This document shows positions 8,095-17,111 of a DNA stretch of 64,000 bases, in pieces. A program made the translations under genes and the position numbers. The notes beneath the pieces were generated by a model that was given only the letters and a program-made list of their open reading frames with translations, did not search any database and was not told the DNA's origin. Location: NCBI GenBank assembly GCA_947496185.1, contig CANMCD010000003.1, positions 124,001 through 188,000 on the forward strand, in the 5' to 3' direction. The DNA comes from an uncultured Tenacibaculum sp. Lineage in GTDB: Bacteria > Bacteroidota > Bacteroidia > Flavobacteriales > Flavobacteriaceae. How positions within the stretch are numbered: the stretch's first letter is position 1; every line of letters starts with the position of its first letter.

Positions 8095-9152
8095 ATGAAC
8101 ATGAAAACAGAAGAAGCTTCAACTACACTTACAAATATTTTTATCACTAGCTTTCCTTTTATAGCTCTTGGAATACTCTTTTTACTTGTAAGTACTCCAA
8201 CCTACCATCAACACTCCGAGATACTATCAATTGCTGTCACTATAGACATATTACTTGTTTTACCAGTGGTACACTACCTACTTATACGTAATACTAAAAT
8301 TCCTAATATCACAGTTGTTCCCTTTTTAATACTATGCACTATAATTTGTCATTTTGTACTACCTAACGAACATCACACCTATCTAAACCTATTTAAAACT
8401 TGGATACTTCCTATCATTGAGCTTGGTGTTGTTAGCCTTATTATCACAAAAGTTGTCTATATTATTAGGCATTATAAAAGAAAAAAACAATGTTCTCCTT
8501 TTGACTTTTTTACCGTTTTAAAAGAAACTTGCATAGAAATTCTTCCCAAACCAATAGTATGGCCATTAGTCACGGAAATTTCTATTTTCTATTATGGGTT
8601 TATTCACTGGAAAAAACGCAGATTAAAAGAAAATGAATTTAGCTATCACAAAGAAAGCGGAAGTGTTACCTTATTAATCGCGCTTATCCTCATTATCGGT
8701 ATTGAAACCTATGTGGTACATGTTGCTTTAATGACATGGAGCAACACGATTGCTTGGATCATTACAGGAATTAGTATATATACGGGAGTACAAATACTAG
8801 GTTTTTAAAATCGATTCTCAAAAGACCTATTTTTGTAGATACTAAGGCAAAAAAATTATACCTCAGATATGGAATCATGAGTGAATGTATCATCGATTTT
8901 GAGAACATCACCTCCGTCATGGTTACTTCCAAAGAAATTACTTTCAAAAACAATACTTGTAAACTATCAGTTTTAGGAGGTCTGGAAAGTCACAACGTGA
9001 TCATTACCCTTCGTAACACCAATACATTATATAAATTATACGGTATAAAAAAACCTTTTACTATGTTAGCCTTATCTATTGATGATAAACACGTTTTTTC
9101 GAATTTAATAAATCAAATACTTAACAACAAACAACCTCCTACTATTAAGTAA
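8095..9152 (+). pseudogene. Frameshifted membrane protein with C-terminal cytosolic domain
   Basis: Two frames make one gene. The first (ATG at 8095; an upstream TTG at 8068 is unlikely) encodes about 237 aa with some six hydrophobic segments and stops at 8806-8808, right after the TTTTT run at 8802-8806. One extra T there would read on without a stop (GFLKSILKRPIFVDTKAKKL) into the frame of 8877-9152, giving 352 aa ending in a ~110-residue soluble domain with IDFENITSVMVTSKEITF. The segment between the two open frames codes for a plausible continuation, which argues for a recent single-base loss, a sequencing error at the homopolymer, or slippage. Family not recognised. It is preceded by a possible -7 box TAACTTTA at 8057. 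Confidence 0.7.
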
Positions 9153-9228
9153 CTAATAGTAAAGTAGTTTCCTGTTAATTTTTTGAAAAAATTAACAAAT
9201 TGTTTTTATTTTAAATTTAACAAGTAGT

Positions 9229-9236
9229 TAACTTTG
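9229..9236 (+). promoter_or_regulatory. -7 promoter box for the His/Cys-rich protein gene
   Basis: TAACTTTG, an exact TAnnTTTG match 18 nt before the ATG at 9255. It overlaps the alternative TTG start at 9234, which is therefore outside the transcript and can be discarded. Confidence 0.5.
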
Positions 9237-9254
9237 TCTCATTGTTTAGAAATA

Positions 9255-9587
9255 ATGGGGATAAAACGAAACAATTTATTTAAAAAAATCCTTTCTATAT
9301 TTTGTATACTTGTCTTGATAACGCCTTGTATACTCAAGTCTTTACATGACCATAAAAATGAAGACATTACGGTCTGTCATGAAAAATCTACGCATGTTCA
9401 TGAGAAAAGTCTAAATCATTGTGATATTTGTTATTATTACTTTTTACCGATTTACGATAGTAAATTACGTATAGTAAATTTATTACACTATACCACTTAT
9501 AAAAAGCAAACACTTGATTACACGGCTATTTTTCATACACCCTACTATTTCTTATACAAGAAACTAAGGGCTCCTCCCATATCCTAA
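9255..9587 (+). CDS. Small His/Cys-rich membrane-anchored or secreted protein
   Basis: 110 aa from the ATG at 9255. The N-terminus (GIKRNNLFKKILSIFCILVL) is a positively charged, hydrophobic signal anchor or signal peptide. The following ~35 residues are rich in His and Cys: HDHKNED, CHEKSTHVHEKSLNHCDIC, with a CxxC (CDIC). This suggests metal binding in the periplasm. The C-terminus ends KLRAPPIS. I recall similar short proteins in Flavobacteriaceae, often near transport genes, without a proven function. The ABC transporter operon starts 219 bp downstream on the same strand with no terminator recognised between, so a joint metal-related role is possible but unproven. Confidence 0.6.
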   Translation: MGIKRNNLFKKILSIFCILVLITPCILKSLHDHKNEDITVCHEKSTHVHEKSLNHCDICYYYFLPIYDSKLRIVNLLHYTTYKKQTLDYTAIFHTPYYFLYKKLRAPPIS

Positions 9588-9737
9588 ATAGTATATTTCT
9601 TTCATTTTTTATCCATTCTATGCATCTTAGTTTATAAGATGGCAGCAATGGACAACGTGACCGTTTTTCGTTCAAAATTTCACTTTCTTTTACGAAGAAA
9701 TGTACTATTCAAAACTTAAAAACAAATCTTGTTATAA

Positions 9738-9757
9738 TTAGACAATAATTAGTCTAA
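9738..9757. promoter_or_regulatory. Candidate operator upstream of the ABC operon
   Basis: Inverted repeat TTAGAC-N8-GTCTAA, 49 bp before the ATP-binding protein gene, in an otherwise A+T-rich spacer; the sequence ATAATTAG also occurs twice here in direct orientation. No regulator is identified. Confidence 0.3.
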
Positions 9758-9806
9758 ATAAAAAAAACATATATATTACGCAAACTTTTAGAATACACAT
9801 ATACAA

Positions 9807-10523
9807 ATGATACGAACTGAGAATCTAACTAAAAAATACGGTGATTTCACCGCCCTAAACAATTTATCATTAGAGATAAAACAAGGGGAAATTCTATGTT
9901 TACTTGGTGCTAATGGTGCTGGTAAATCAACTACAATCAACTTATTATTAAACTTTATCGCTCCTACATCTGGTAACGCTTTCATCAACGAATTGGATGT
10001 CGTTAAAAATGCCACCAAAACAAAGTCGTTTTTGACCTATATACCTGAAAATTTAATGTTATACCCTACCCTTACAGCGGTTGAAAACCTTGATTACTTT
10101 TTAGGCATTAGTAATAAAAAGTTTCCAAAAACACAATTAGAAGCTTTTTTAAATGAAGCTGGATTACAATCGGAGGCATTTCATAAAAGAGTACAGTATT
10201 TTTCAAAAGGTATGCGACAAAAGGTAGGTATTGCTTTAGCAATTGCAAAAGAGGCAAAAGTTTTGTTATTAGATGAACCTACATCTGGACTCGATCCGAA
10301 ATCAAGTAACGAGTTTGGTAGGCTACTTCAAAAAATGAGAGCGAACAACGTCGCTATTTTAATGGCTACCCATGACATTTTTAGGGCCAAAGAAATTGGG
10401 TCACACATCGGAATCATGAAACAAGGTACCTTAAGACATCATTTTTCTACAAATGATATCACCTTACCTGAACTCGAAAAATTGTATTTAGACACCATGA
10501 TTTTAAATGAAACTGCCGTATGA
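9807..10523 (+). CDS. ABC transporter ATP-binding protein
   Basis: 238 aa. All ABC ATPase landmarks are present: Walker A GANGAGKST (34-42), Q loop region YIPENLMLYPTLTAVEN, signature FSKGMRQKVGIALA, Walker B VLLLDEPTSGLD and the switch His in MATHDIF. The signature SKGMRQ is of the drug/nutrient exporter or NosF/CcmA-like type. The stop overlaps the start of the next gene (ATGA at 10520-10523), so translation with the permease is coupled. It should energise the two DUF3526-type permeases that follow. Substrate unknown; the upstream His/Cys-rich gene hints at metals, but that is weak. Confidence 0.95.
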   Translation: MIRTENLTKKYGDFTALNNLSLEIKQGEILCLLGANGAGKSTTINLLLNFIAPTSGNAFINELDVVKNATKTKSFLTYIPENLMLYPTLTAVENLDYFLGISNKKFPKTQLEAFLNEAGLQSEAFHKRVQYFSKGMRQKVGIALAIAKEAKVLLLDEPTSGLDPKSSNEFGRLLQKMRANNVAILMATHDIFRAKEIGSHIGIMKQGTLRHHFSTNDITLPELEKLYLDTMILNETAV

Positions 10524-11923
10524 TCTCAAACATCGTAAAAAAAGAACTCAAAGAAACCTTTAGAGATGGCCGTTTCAAGGTAGCCGCTATGATTATCTTG
10601 ACACTAGCCATTGTCTCTATATTTCTGACAGTTGATCAGTATAAAAAGGTTAACGAAGCGCACAATGAAGCACGAGTTAACGAGAGAGCAGCCTGGGAGT
10701 CTCAAGGAGAAAAAACTCCGCACTCAGCTGCACACTTTGGAAATTATGTATTTAAACCCAAATCTCCATTATCTTTATTAGATCAAGGAATCAATAAGTA
10801 CACTGGGATTTCTATTTTTTTGGAAGCCCATAATCGAAATGAAGCACAGTTTAGTAATGCTTCTGACCAAACTTCTTTATCTCGGTTTGGTGAACTAACA
10901 GTAGATTTTATTTTACTGTACATGCTACCTCTAATCATTATATTAATTGGGTATAATAGTTATACAAAAGAAGTAGAAGGCAGGACCTTTTTTATTTTGA
11001 AAAGTCAAGGTATAACGGGCTGGAAATTACTTTTAGGTAAATGGTTAGCTACCTTATTTCCTGTATTGATCATCACACTTATTTTATTTTTATTATGCGG
11101 TGTGTTATTAGCAAACTTACAAGATTACGGTATCTTAAACTGGAGTGCTTTAGGAGTTTTATTTCTAATTTATTTAATCTATTACTTGGTATTTACCAAC
11201 ATCGTCTTACTTATTTCTTCTTTGGTTAAAAAATCTGGGGTATCTTTAGTTTTGAGCTTATTCTTTTGGGTAGTTGCCTGTTTTATTGCTCCAAAAGTAG
11301 CGGGTAATTTGGCAGATAACAACTATCCATATCCAACACATCAAGAATTTTCTAAACGAATAGCTGAAGAAAACAAAAAGGGACTGGATGGACATAATCC
11401 ATGGAATGAGGAAGCTAAAAAATTAGAAAGAGAAGTACTAAAAAAGTACAAGGTAGACAGTCTGCATAAACTTCCTTTTAACTTTGGTGCGTATAGAATG
11501 CAAAAAAGTGAAGAATATCAATCTAAAGTATATGCAAAGCATTATGAGTTTTTGAAGGCACAAGCCAAAAAACAACTGGGAGTATATACCTCTTGGGCGG
11601 TAATTTCTCCTTTTTTACCTGCTAGACTTTTATCCATGAGCATTACACAAACCGATTATGAAAATCATTGGAATTTTGCTGAGGCCGCGGAAAAATACAG
11701 AATTGAAGCACAACGCTTTTTAAACGGTACAACAGAAAAAAATTCAAGGTACGGACAACGTTATGTGGCTTCTAGTGAAGTTTGGTCTAAACTTCCAAAG
11801 TTTCAATATGAGTTACCTTCTTTTAGCTCAGGTATTCCTAAAAACTACCCATTATTTATTGGTTTAGGGATCTGGCTAGTATTATCCTCACTTGTATTAA
11901 TCATAACTAATAAAAATTACTAA
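10520..11923 (+). CDS. ABC transporter permease, DUF3526 type (first copy)
   Basis: 467 aa. One TM near residues 20-38 (AAMIILTLAIVSIFLTV) is followed by a large extracytoplasmic loop, then a cluster of TM segments from about residue 130 (LTVDFILLYMLPLIIILIG) to 255, another long loop, and a final TM near the C-terminus (PLFIGLGIWLVLSSLVLI). This ABC-2-like topology with big loops is typical of DUF3526 permeases, encoded as pairs behind an ATPase in Bacteroidota. It overlaps the ATPase gene by 4 nt, and the next permease follows after 2 nt. It is a homologue of its neighbour with low identity, probably forming a heterodimer. Confidence 0.85.
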   Translation: MISNIVKKELKETFRDGRFKVAAMIILTLAIVSIFLTVDQYKKVNEAHNEARVNERAAWESQGEKTPHSAAHFGNYVFKPKSPLSLLDQGINKYTGISIFLEAHNRNEAQFSNASDQTSLSRFGELTVDFILLYMLPLIIILIGYNSYTKEVEGRTFFILKSQGITGWKLLLGKWLATLFPVLIITLILFLLCGVLLANLQDYGILNWSALGVLFLIYLIYYLVFTNIVLLISSLVKKSGVSLVLSLFFWVVACFIAPKVAGNLADNNYPYPTHQEFSKRIAEENKKGLDGHNPWNEEAKKLEREVLKKYKVDSLHKLPFNFGAYRMQKSEEYQSKVYAKHYEFLKAQAKKQLGVYTSWAVISPFLPARLLSMSITQTDYENHWNFAEAAEKYRIEAQRFLNGTTEKNSRYGQRYVASSEVWSKLPKFQYELPSFSSGIPKNYPLFIGLGIWLVLSSLVLIITNKNY

Positions 11924-11925
11924 AG

Positions 11926-13359
11926 ATGTTTTCATATAATTTTAAATACGAATTAAAAACATTGGTGCGTAGCAAATGGTTACTAATACTTTTTGCAGTA
12001 CTTTTTATCGTTATGTTATTTGCAGGGTATAACGGTAAACAAAAAGTTGACAAACGAGTTGCTGATATTGAAAAAGTAGCCAAGTCGGTTGAAGAAAAGG
12101 ATAAAACCATGCTATCAGTTTTAGACTCTATCAAAAAAGGGCATAACGTGAACATGTCGTATTGGTTACTTCCTAATAAGCCTATGAATATTGGGTATTC
12201 TTACCCTAGGGTAGCTGCAATGCGTCCACAGCCTTTGGCCTTTATATCGAGAGGTCAAAGTGATTTATTTACACATTATGTACAACCCAAGGCTTATGGA
12301 GATAGTTTCTTATATAATTATACGGAACTCGCTAATCCAATACAACTACTTTTTGGAAGTTTTGATATTGCTTTTGTAATTATCTATATTTTACCCTTAC
12401 TCATTATTGCTTTTAGCTATAATATCTTTTCATCAGAAAAAGAATACGGTTCATTACGATTAATTGCTTCTCAGCCTGTTTCAATCATCCAATGGGTATT
12501 ACACAAACTTAGCTTGCGTTTTTTATGGTTAACACTATTAACAATAATAACCATTTTCATCACGTTTTTAGTTAATGGCTATAGTTTTTCTGAAAACCTA
12601 GCACCTTTTCTAAAAATGTTATTATTAGTAGTTACCTACATGCTATTTTGGTTTTCTATAGTATTACTGGTAAACATTTATATTAACAATTCTGCAAAGA
12701 ATGCAGTGAGTTTACTAGCTATTTGGGTGATGGTTATTTTAATTATTCCTGCTGTAGTTGGACAATTAAGTAATACGATCTATCCAGTACCTTCAAGAAC
12801 AGAATTAATAGCTGAAGTAAGAGAGTTAAGAGAAGAAGTTACTAAAAAACAAGATAAAATACTTGATAACTTCTTAAGAGATCATCCAGAATATGCGGAT
12901 CATAGTAGTACTACCAATTATTCTTTTTGGCATAAATATCTCGCTTCTCAAGACTTAATAGAAGACGAGATAAAACCTATAGTTAACAGCTATGAAACAC
13001 AATTAGAAAAACAACAAGACTGGATTAAAAATTGGCAATATGTTTCTCCGGCAATCATTTTACAACAAAGTTTTAATGCTTTAGCAGGAACATCAACAGC
13101 AAACTATCAAAACTACCGAAAGCAAGTAAGTGGTTTTGCTAAAACATGGCGTGACTTTTTTGTTCCAATGTTGTACAAAAACCAAGATTTTAATGCGAAT
13201 ACCTATACGAAGTTACCAAGATTCAACTATCAATCTTTAATAGCCTCGTCATTAACAACGCAGTTAGTATCGCTTTTGGTTTTCACCCTATTTTTTATAG
13301 GAATTAGTTTGTTAATTTTTCAAAAGAAACTACAAAAAGGGACACTTATAAACTCCTAA
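11926..13359 (+). CDS. ABC transporter permease, DUF3526 type (second copy)
   Basis: 477 aa, same architecture as the preceding gene: N-terminal TM (WLLILFAVLFIVMLFAGY), extracytoplasmic loop of ~110 residues, TM cluster beginning with FGSFDIAFVIIYILPLLIIAFSYN, a second long loop, and C-terminal TM LLVFTLFFIGISLLIFQ. The shared motif YNxxxxEKEYGSLRLIASQP corresponds to the coupling-helix region that would contact the ATPase. It is the last gene of the operon and is followed by an intrinsic terminator at 13374-13414. Substrate not predictable. Confidence 0.85.
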   Translation: MFSYNFKYELKTLVRSKWLLILFAVLFIVMLFAGYNGKQKVDKRVADIEKVAKSVEEKDKTMLSVLDSIKKGHNVNMSYWLLPNKPMNIGYSYPRVAAMRPQPLAFISRGQSDLFTHYVQPKAYGDSFLYNYTELANPIQLLFGSFDIAFVIIYILPLLIIAFSYNIFSSEKEYGSLRLIASQPVSIIQWVLHKLSLRFLWLTLLTIITIFITFLVNGYSFSENLAPFLKMLLLVVTYMLFWFSIVLLVNIYINNSAKNAVSLLAIWVMVILIIPAVVGQLSNTIYPVPSRTELIAEVRELREEVTKKQDKILDNFLRDHPEYADHSSTTNYSFWHKYLASQDLIEDEIKPIVNSYETQLEKQQDWIKNWQYVSPAIILQQSFNALAGTSTANYQNYRKQVSGFAKTWRDFFVPMLYKNQDFNANTYTKLPRFNYQSLIASSLTTQLVSLLVFTLFFIGISLLIFQKKLQKGTLINS

Positions 13360-13373
13360 AGGCAAGTCCAACA

Positions 13374-13414
13374 AAAATACCTATCTCTTTAAGTAAGAAG
13401 ATAGGTATTTTTTT
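13374..13414 (+). terminator. Intrinsic terminator of the ABC operon
   Basis: 13-bp stem AAAATACCTATCT / AGATAGGTATTTT (13374-13386 with 13399-13411) followed by further T residues. Confidence 0.85.
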
Positions 13415-13509
13415 GTGTAACTATTCTTTTATTATCATTGTATCAATTCAATTGATACAAGCTCAAAATACTAAAATTATGGGCTATAATTCATGATTAA
13501 AAAATTTAG

Positions 13510-13887
13510 TTAACATCTACAATATTTTTTATTATAAAAATGAAACAATGAAAGGGTTATTACTGGAAAATAGATAATCTCCTTAAATATTGTAAGTACC
13601 TCTAAATATTCATTTACTACTATAAAAAGTAAAAAAAGCCACGAAACTACCAATCCAATTTTAATCCATACTTTATCCGTATGTTTTGCGGTATGATAGA
13701 CCGCATACAAAGAAAGTACTAAAAATAGCCAGTCCATAAACTGCCACCAATACGGACTTGCATTTGTACAGGCTTCTGAACAAGTAGTAGCTAAAAAAAC
13801 AAAAGGTGTCACTAAACAGTGAATAAAACATAATAAAGAACTGATTATTCCCAAATTATCAGCTCCCAAAGTAGGTTTGATAATCAT
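13510..13887 (-). CDS. MerC domain-containing membrane protein
   Basis: 125 aa from the ATG at 13887; the upstream TTG at 13920 lies in the promoter/operator and is rejected. Four hydrophobic segments, and near the N-terminus SLLCFIHCLVTPFVF (Cys20, His23, Cys24), the motif of the MerC/DUF family that in mercury operons imports Hg(II). Further cysteines are in TCSEACTN and at the C-terminus YCRC. Chromosomal MerC-like proteins of Bacteroidota are not tied to merA, which is absent here; a role in uptake or handling of another metal such as zinc is more likely. A perfect Fur-type 7-1-7 inverted repeat overlaps its promoter. Confidence 0.85.
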   Translation of the reverse strand: MIIKPTLGADNLGIISSLLCFIHCLVTPFVFLATTCSEACTNASPYWWQFMDWLFLVLSLYAVYHTAKHTDKVWIKIGLVVSWLFLLFIVVNEYLEVLTIFKEIIYFPVITLSLFHFYNKKYCRC

Positions 13888-13904
13888 TCCAATTAAAACA
13901 TAAA

Positions 13905-13919
13905 TGCAACAATGTTGCA
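13905..13919. promoter_or_regulatory. Fur-family (Zur-like) 7-1-7 operator of merC-like gene
   Basis: TGCAACA-A-TGTTGCA is a perfect 15-bp 7-1-7 palindrome, the layout of Fur, Zur and PerR boxes. It overlaps the last 2 bp of the -7 box at 13918-13925 and covers the expected transcription start, 17 bp before the ATG. This is where a metal-responsive repressor should bind. Which family member binds is inferred only from the geometry. Confidence 0.65.
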
Positions 13920-13925
13920 AATATA
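13918..13925 (-). promoter_or_regulatory. -7 promoter box of the merC-like gene
   Basis: On the minus strand TATATTTG, an exact TAnnTTTG match, 30 nt upstream of the ATG at 13887. It lies between the stop codon of the glycosyltransferase gene and the palindrome, so the gene can be controlled separately from its upstream neighbour. Confidence 0.6.
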
Positions 13926-15176
13926 TTACTTTTTTGGGTGCTCTTCGCTATTTTTTTCTTCAATCCACTTGCTCAAATATTTGGTCGCTTGAAGTGTTTT
14001 ATAATGAAGCAGTTCTCCAAAAAAATTATGAAGTCGATGTTGGGCTAGGTCGTTACTTATAAGATGTAGCTTTTCTATAAAAAAAGGAATTAATTTTTCT
14101 TTATTATACCGCTCGTTTATAAGAGTTACCCCTAATTTTTGGGCCTCTTTCCAAACTTGTTCGTGGGTATATAAGGTTATAGCTTTTTTTGCAAATGCTT
14201 CAATTTCATCTTCAATAGCTCCATTCCAAGGAAGGGAATCATGCATTCCCTCAGCTCCGATCGTACTTGTTATACTCGGCGTGCCACAACGCATGGCATC
14301 CGTTAATTTACCTTTGATACCTGCTCCAAACCGAATGGGAGCTAACATTATTCTGGCTTCTCCAATTCTTTCTAATGCATCAGGAGTGTAACCTTTGATT
14401 AAAAAGCCTTCATTGGGTTTATGCAACTGCGTAATCTGCTGGGTAACGTACGCTCCATATATAGTAAGCTTTGCTTTGGGCAATTTTTTTCTGATAACTT
14501 TCCATATGTTTTTTAATTGCAGTACAGTATCAACATTTGGGGTATGCAAAAAATTGCCTATAAATAGAAAATCATGTCTTTCTGAAAATGGAAGCCATTT
14601 TTCTTTGTCAATTGATGTAATTTTTTCTAATAAAAAAGGCAAATAACAAAGTAATCGTTCATCTATGTTAAAAACGTCTCTTAAGAGTCTCATTTCATAC
14701 GAAGAAATCACCAAAGTCATATCACATCGCAAAATCGCTGCAATTTCTCTTTTGGTTTGATCCGACCTAAGTAAATACTCTGTATTGAAAGAGATATTTT
14801 TTTTTAGGCATTCATGACGTGTTTTTCTTAAAAAATGTAAATCTTCAAGATCCAAAATTCGCATGGACTGTGGACTGTACTGTGCTACTCTCCATCCAAA
14901 TTGTTCTTCCATCATAAAACGATCAAATAAAACAATTTCTGGTAACAACTCTTTTATATAACTATCAAACGTAGAAGAATTTAATTGAATACTAACTTCG
15001 GTTACTCCTAAAGCCTGTAAATCGATAGCTTTATCGCTTTTTTGGGCAGGAGAAGCAAATACGACCTTATAATCCAAATTTAAAAACAATTGAATTAACT
15101 GCAACATACGGCTTCCTGCCGCAGAAGAATTCGGTTCAACCCATACATACCCTATGATTACTATTTTTTTTTTCAA
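13926..15176 (-). CDS. Glycosyltransferase, GT-B fold (GT4-like)
   Basis: 416 aa. The N-terminus KKIVIIGYVWVEPNSSAAGSRMLQLIQLF looks like a GT-B donor/acceptor loop, and the second half has the nucleotide-sugar-binding region: LFIGNFLHTPNVDTV, KLTIYGAY, and AGIKGKLTDAMRCGTPSITSTIGAEGM, whose GIKGKL...A..G.P resembles the E-x7-E region of GT4 enzymes with the first Glu replaced. No signal peptide or TM, so a cytoplasmic enzyme probably acting on surface glycans. Neighbours give no pathway. The start codon is followed by a run of Lys codons; upstream frame context offers no better start. Confidence 0.75.
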   Translation of the reverse strand: MKKKIVIIGYVWVEPNSSAAGSRMLQLIQLFLNLDYKVVFASPAQKSDKAIDLQALGVTEVSIQLNSSTFDSYIKELLPEIVLFDRFMMEEQFGWRVAQYSPQSMRILDLEDLHFLRKTRHECLKKNISFNTEYLLRSDQTKREIAAILRCDMTLVISSYEMRLLRDVFNIDERLLCYLPFLLEKITSIDKEKWLPFSERHDFLFIGNFLHTPNVDTVLQLKNIWKVIRKKLPKAKLTIYGAYVTQQITQLHKPNEGFLIKGYTPDALERIGEARIMLAPIRFGAGIKGKLTDAMRCGTPSITSTIGAEGMHDSLPWNGAIEDEIEAFAKKAITLYTHEQVWKEAQKLGVTLINERYNKEKLIPFFIEKLHLISNDLAQHRLHNFFGELLHYKTLQATKYLSKWIEEKNSEEHPKK

Positions 15177-15452
15177 AAACGTTGTTTTTCTTACTTGAAA
15201 TTTATTTTTAAGTTACACCTAACTATAATACTATAGCTTTATTTATTCCAAAAAAAGCATTTCAATGTGTAAAGGTAGCGGATTTTAATGGTATTTACTT
15301 TGTTTAGACACCTCATGTTTTTTCTTTCATTTTATATTACTTTTTTTGGTTCTAAAACAAAATTTATTTAGCCATTCATCAAGATAAAATTCCTTATAAT
15401 TCTACTGATATTCTAATACAATACTGCGGTCTAGAATACGGTAAATAATTGT
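15177..15452. other. Intergenic stretch without recognised gene
   Basis: A+T-rich spacer between the divergent glycosyltransferase and lpdA genes. I see no ORF with coding character, RNA fold or repeat in it; the lpdA promoter lies at its right end. Confidence 0.6.
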
Positions 15453-15460
15453 TACATTTG
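15453..15460 (+). promoter_or_regulatory. -7 promoter box of lpdA
   Basis: TACATTTG, exact TAnnTTTG, 56 nt upstream of the lpdA ATG. A -33 element is not evident. Confidence 0.45.
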
Positions 15461-15516
15461 TACTTCTAAAAAAGAACTAAATAATATAAGCAAAAACGCT
15501 TAAAAAACAGAAAACA

Positions 15517-16917
15517 ATGAAATACGATATTATCGTTATTGGTTCTGGTCCTGGCGGATATATATCAGCAATCAGAGCTGCCCAATTAGGAAAAAAAGTT
15601 GCTATTATAGAGAAATATGCAACATTAGGTGGAACATGTCTTAATGTTGGATGTATTCCTTCAAAGGCTTTATTAGACTCTTCTCATCACTACCACGATG
15701 CCATACATCATTTTGAAGAACATGGTATTTCGGTGCAACAGCCAACTTTTGACTTCGGAAAAATGGTAGCTCGTAAAGCTACTGTTGTTGAGCAAACAAC
15801 AGGTGGTATCAAATACCTAATGGATAAAAATAACATTGAAGTATACGAAGGACTGGGTTCTTTTGAAGATAAAACACATGTAAAAGTAACTAAAAATGAT
15901 GGTTCTAGTGAAGTATTAGAAGCGGCGAATATCATTATCGCTACAGGTTCAAAACCTTCTACTTTACCATTTATTAGTATTGATAAAGAGCGTGTAATCA
16001 CTTCTACAGAAGCCTTAAAGTTAACAGAAGTTCCGAAACACTTATTAGTTATTGGTGGTGGAGTCATTGGTTTAGAATTGGGGTCTGTATATAAACGTTT
16101 GGGAGCAAATGTGTCTGTAATAGAATATGCACCAACGATCACACCTACTATGGATAAAGATGTATCTAAAGAGCTTACAAAAGTTCTTAAGAAACAAGGA
16201 ATAAAATTCCACGTTAGCCATGGGGTAACTGCTGTCGAAAGAAACGGCGATGAGGTTGTCGTAAAAGCAACCAATAAGAAAGGAGAAGAAGTTACGTTCA
16301 CTGGAGATTACTGTTTAGTATCTGTAGGAAGACACGCATATACAAAAGGATTAAACCTAGAAAATGCAGGTATAAAAGTAAGTGAAAGAGGTCAAATTGA
16401 CGTAAACGATCACTTACAAACCAATGTAAGCAATATCTATGCTATTGGAGATGTCGTAAGAGGCCCAATGTTAGCGCATAAGGCGGAAGAAGAAGGAGTA
16501 GCTGTTGCTGAATACTTAGCTGGACAAAAACCTCATGTTGACTATAATTTAGTACCGGGTATTGTTTATACTTGGCCAGAGGTTGCGGCAGTGGGAAAAA
16601 CTGAACAAGAACTTAAAGATAGTGGTGTTGCTTATAAAGCAGGAAAATTCTCTATGCGTGCCTTAGGTAGGTCACGTGCTAGCGGAGATATTGACGGTTT
16701 TGTAAAAGTATTAGCTGATAAAAACACCGATGAAGTTTTAGGTGTTCATATCGTAGGTGCTAGAGCAGCTGACTTAATTATGGAAATGGCAGTAGCAATG
16801 GAATTCAGAGCGTCAGCAGAAGATATTGCTCGTATTTGTCACGGGCATCCAACCTATTCAGAAGCTGTTAAAGAAGCTGCTAAAGCTGCTTGGGATGGCA
16901 AGCCTTTAAATGCTTAA
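15517..16917 (+). CDS. lpdA: Dihydrolipoyl dehydrogenase (E3)
   Basis: 466 aa flavoprotein that reoxidises dihydrolipoamide with NAD+ in pyruvate/2-oxoglutarate/branched-chain dehydrogenase complexes and the glycine cleavage system. FAD-binding GSGPGGYISAIRAAQLG at the N-terminus, redox-active disulfide GGTCLNVGCIPSKALL (Cys41, Cys46), NAD-binding VIGGGVIGLELGSVYKRLG, second FAD motif IYAIGDVVRGPMLAHKAEEEG, and the C-terminal catalytic HGHPTYSE (usual form H-A-H-P-T-L-S-E). Full length. It is monocistronic, between its own promoter and the terminator at 16955; no E1/E2 genes are nearby. Confidence 0.97.
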   Translation: MKYDIIVIGSGPGGYISAIRAAQLGKKVAIIEKYATLGGTCLNVGCIPSKALLDSSHHYHDAIHHFEEHGISVQQPTFDFGKMVARKATVVEQTTGGIKYLMDKNNIEVYEGLGSFEDKTHVKVTKNDGSSEVLEAANIIIATGSKPSTLPFISIDKERVITSTEALKLTEVPKHLLVIGGGVIGLELGSVYKRLGANVSVIEYAPTITPTMDKDVSKELTKVLKKQGIKFHVSHGVTAVERNGDEVVVKATNKKGEEVTFTGDYCLVSVGRHAYTKGLNLENAGIKVSERGQIDVNDHLQTNVSNIYAIGDVVRGPMLAHKAEEEGVAVAEYLAGQKPHVDYNLVPGIVYTWPEVAAVGKTEQELKDSGVAYKAGKFSMRALGRSRASGDIDGFVKVLADKNTDEVLGVHIVGARAADLIMEMAVAMEFRASAEDIARICHGHPTYSEAVKEAAKAAWDGKPLNA

Positions 16918-16954
16918 CAGCCTTAGCCTTTGTTAACAAAAAATATACAAATAG

Positions 16955-16980
16955 AAAACGTCTCAAAAGAGACGTTTTTT
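16955..16980 (+). terminator. Intrinsic terminator of lpdA
   Basis: 10-bp stem AAAACGTCTC / GAGACGTTTT with AAAA loop and a T tract. Its core CGTCTC-AAAA-GAGACG is identical to that of the opposing terminator at 17112-17135. Confidence 0.9.
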
Positions 16981-17111
16981 TATTATGAATTCTATAATTA
17001 TATACATAATTTTTTATATCCTTTTTTTATTAACAAAACGTTACAATACTAAAACAAAGGAAGGTTTTAGATTAGGCATATAGCATTCAAGTTAAAAAAA
17101 CAACATAAAAA

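Noticed and set aside
13510-13887. Mercury-resistance operon
   Set aside because: No merA, merT, merP or merR is present; only the MerC-like domain is found.
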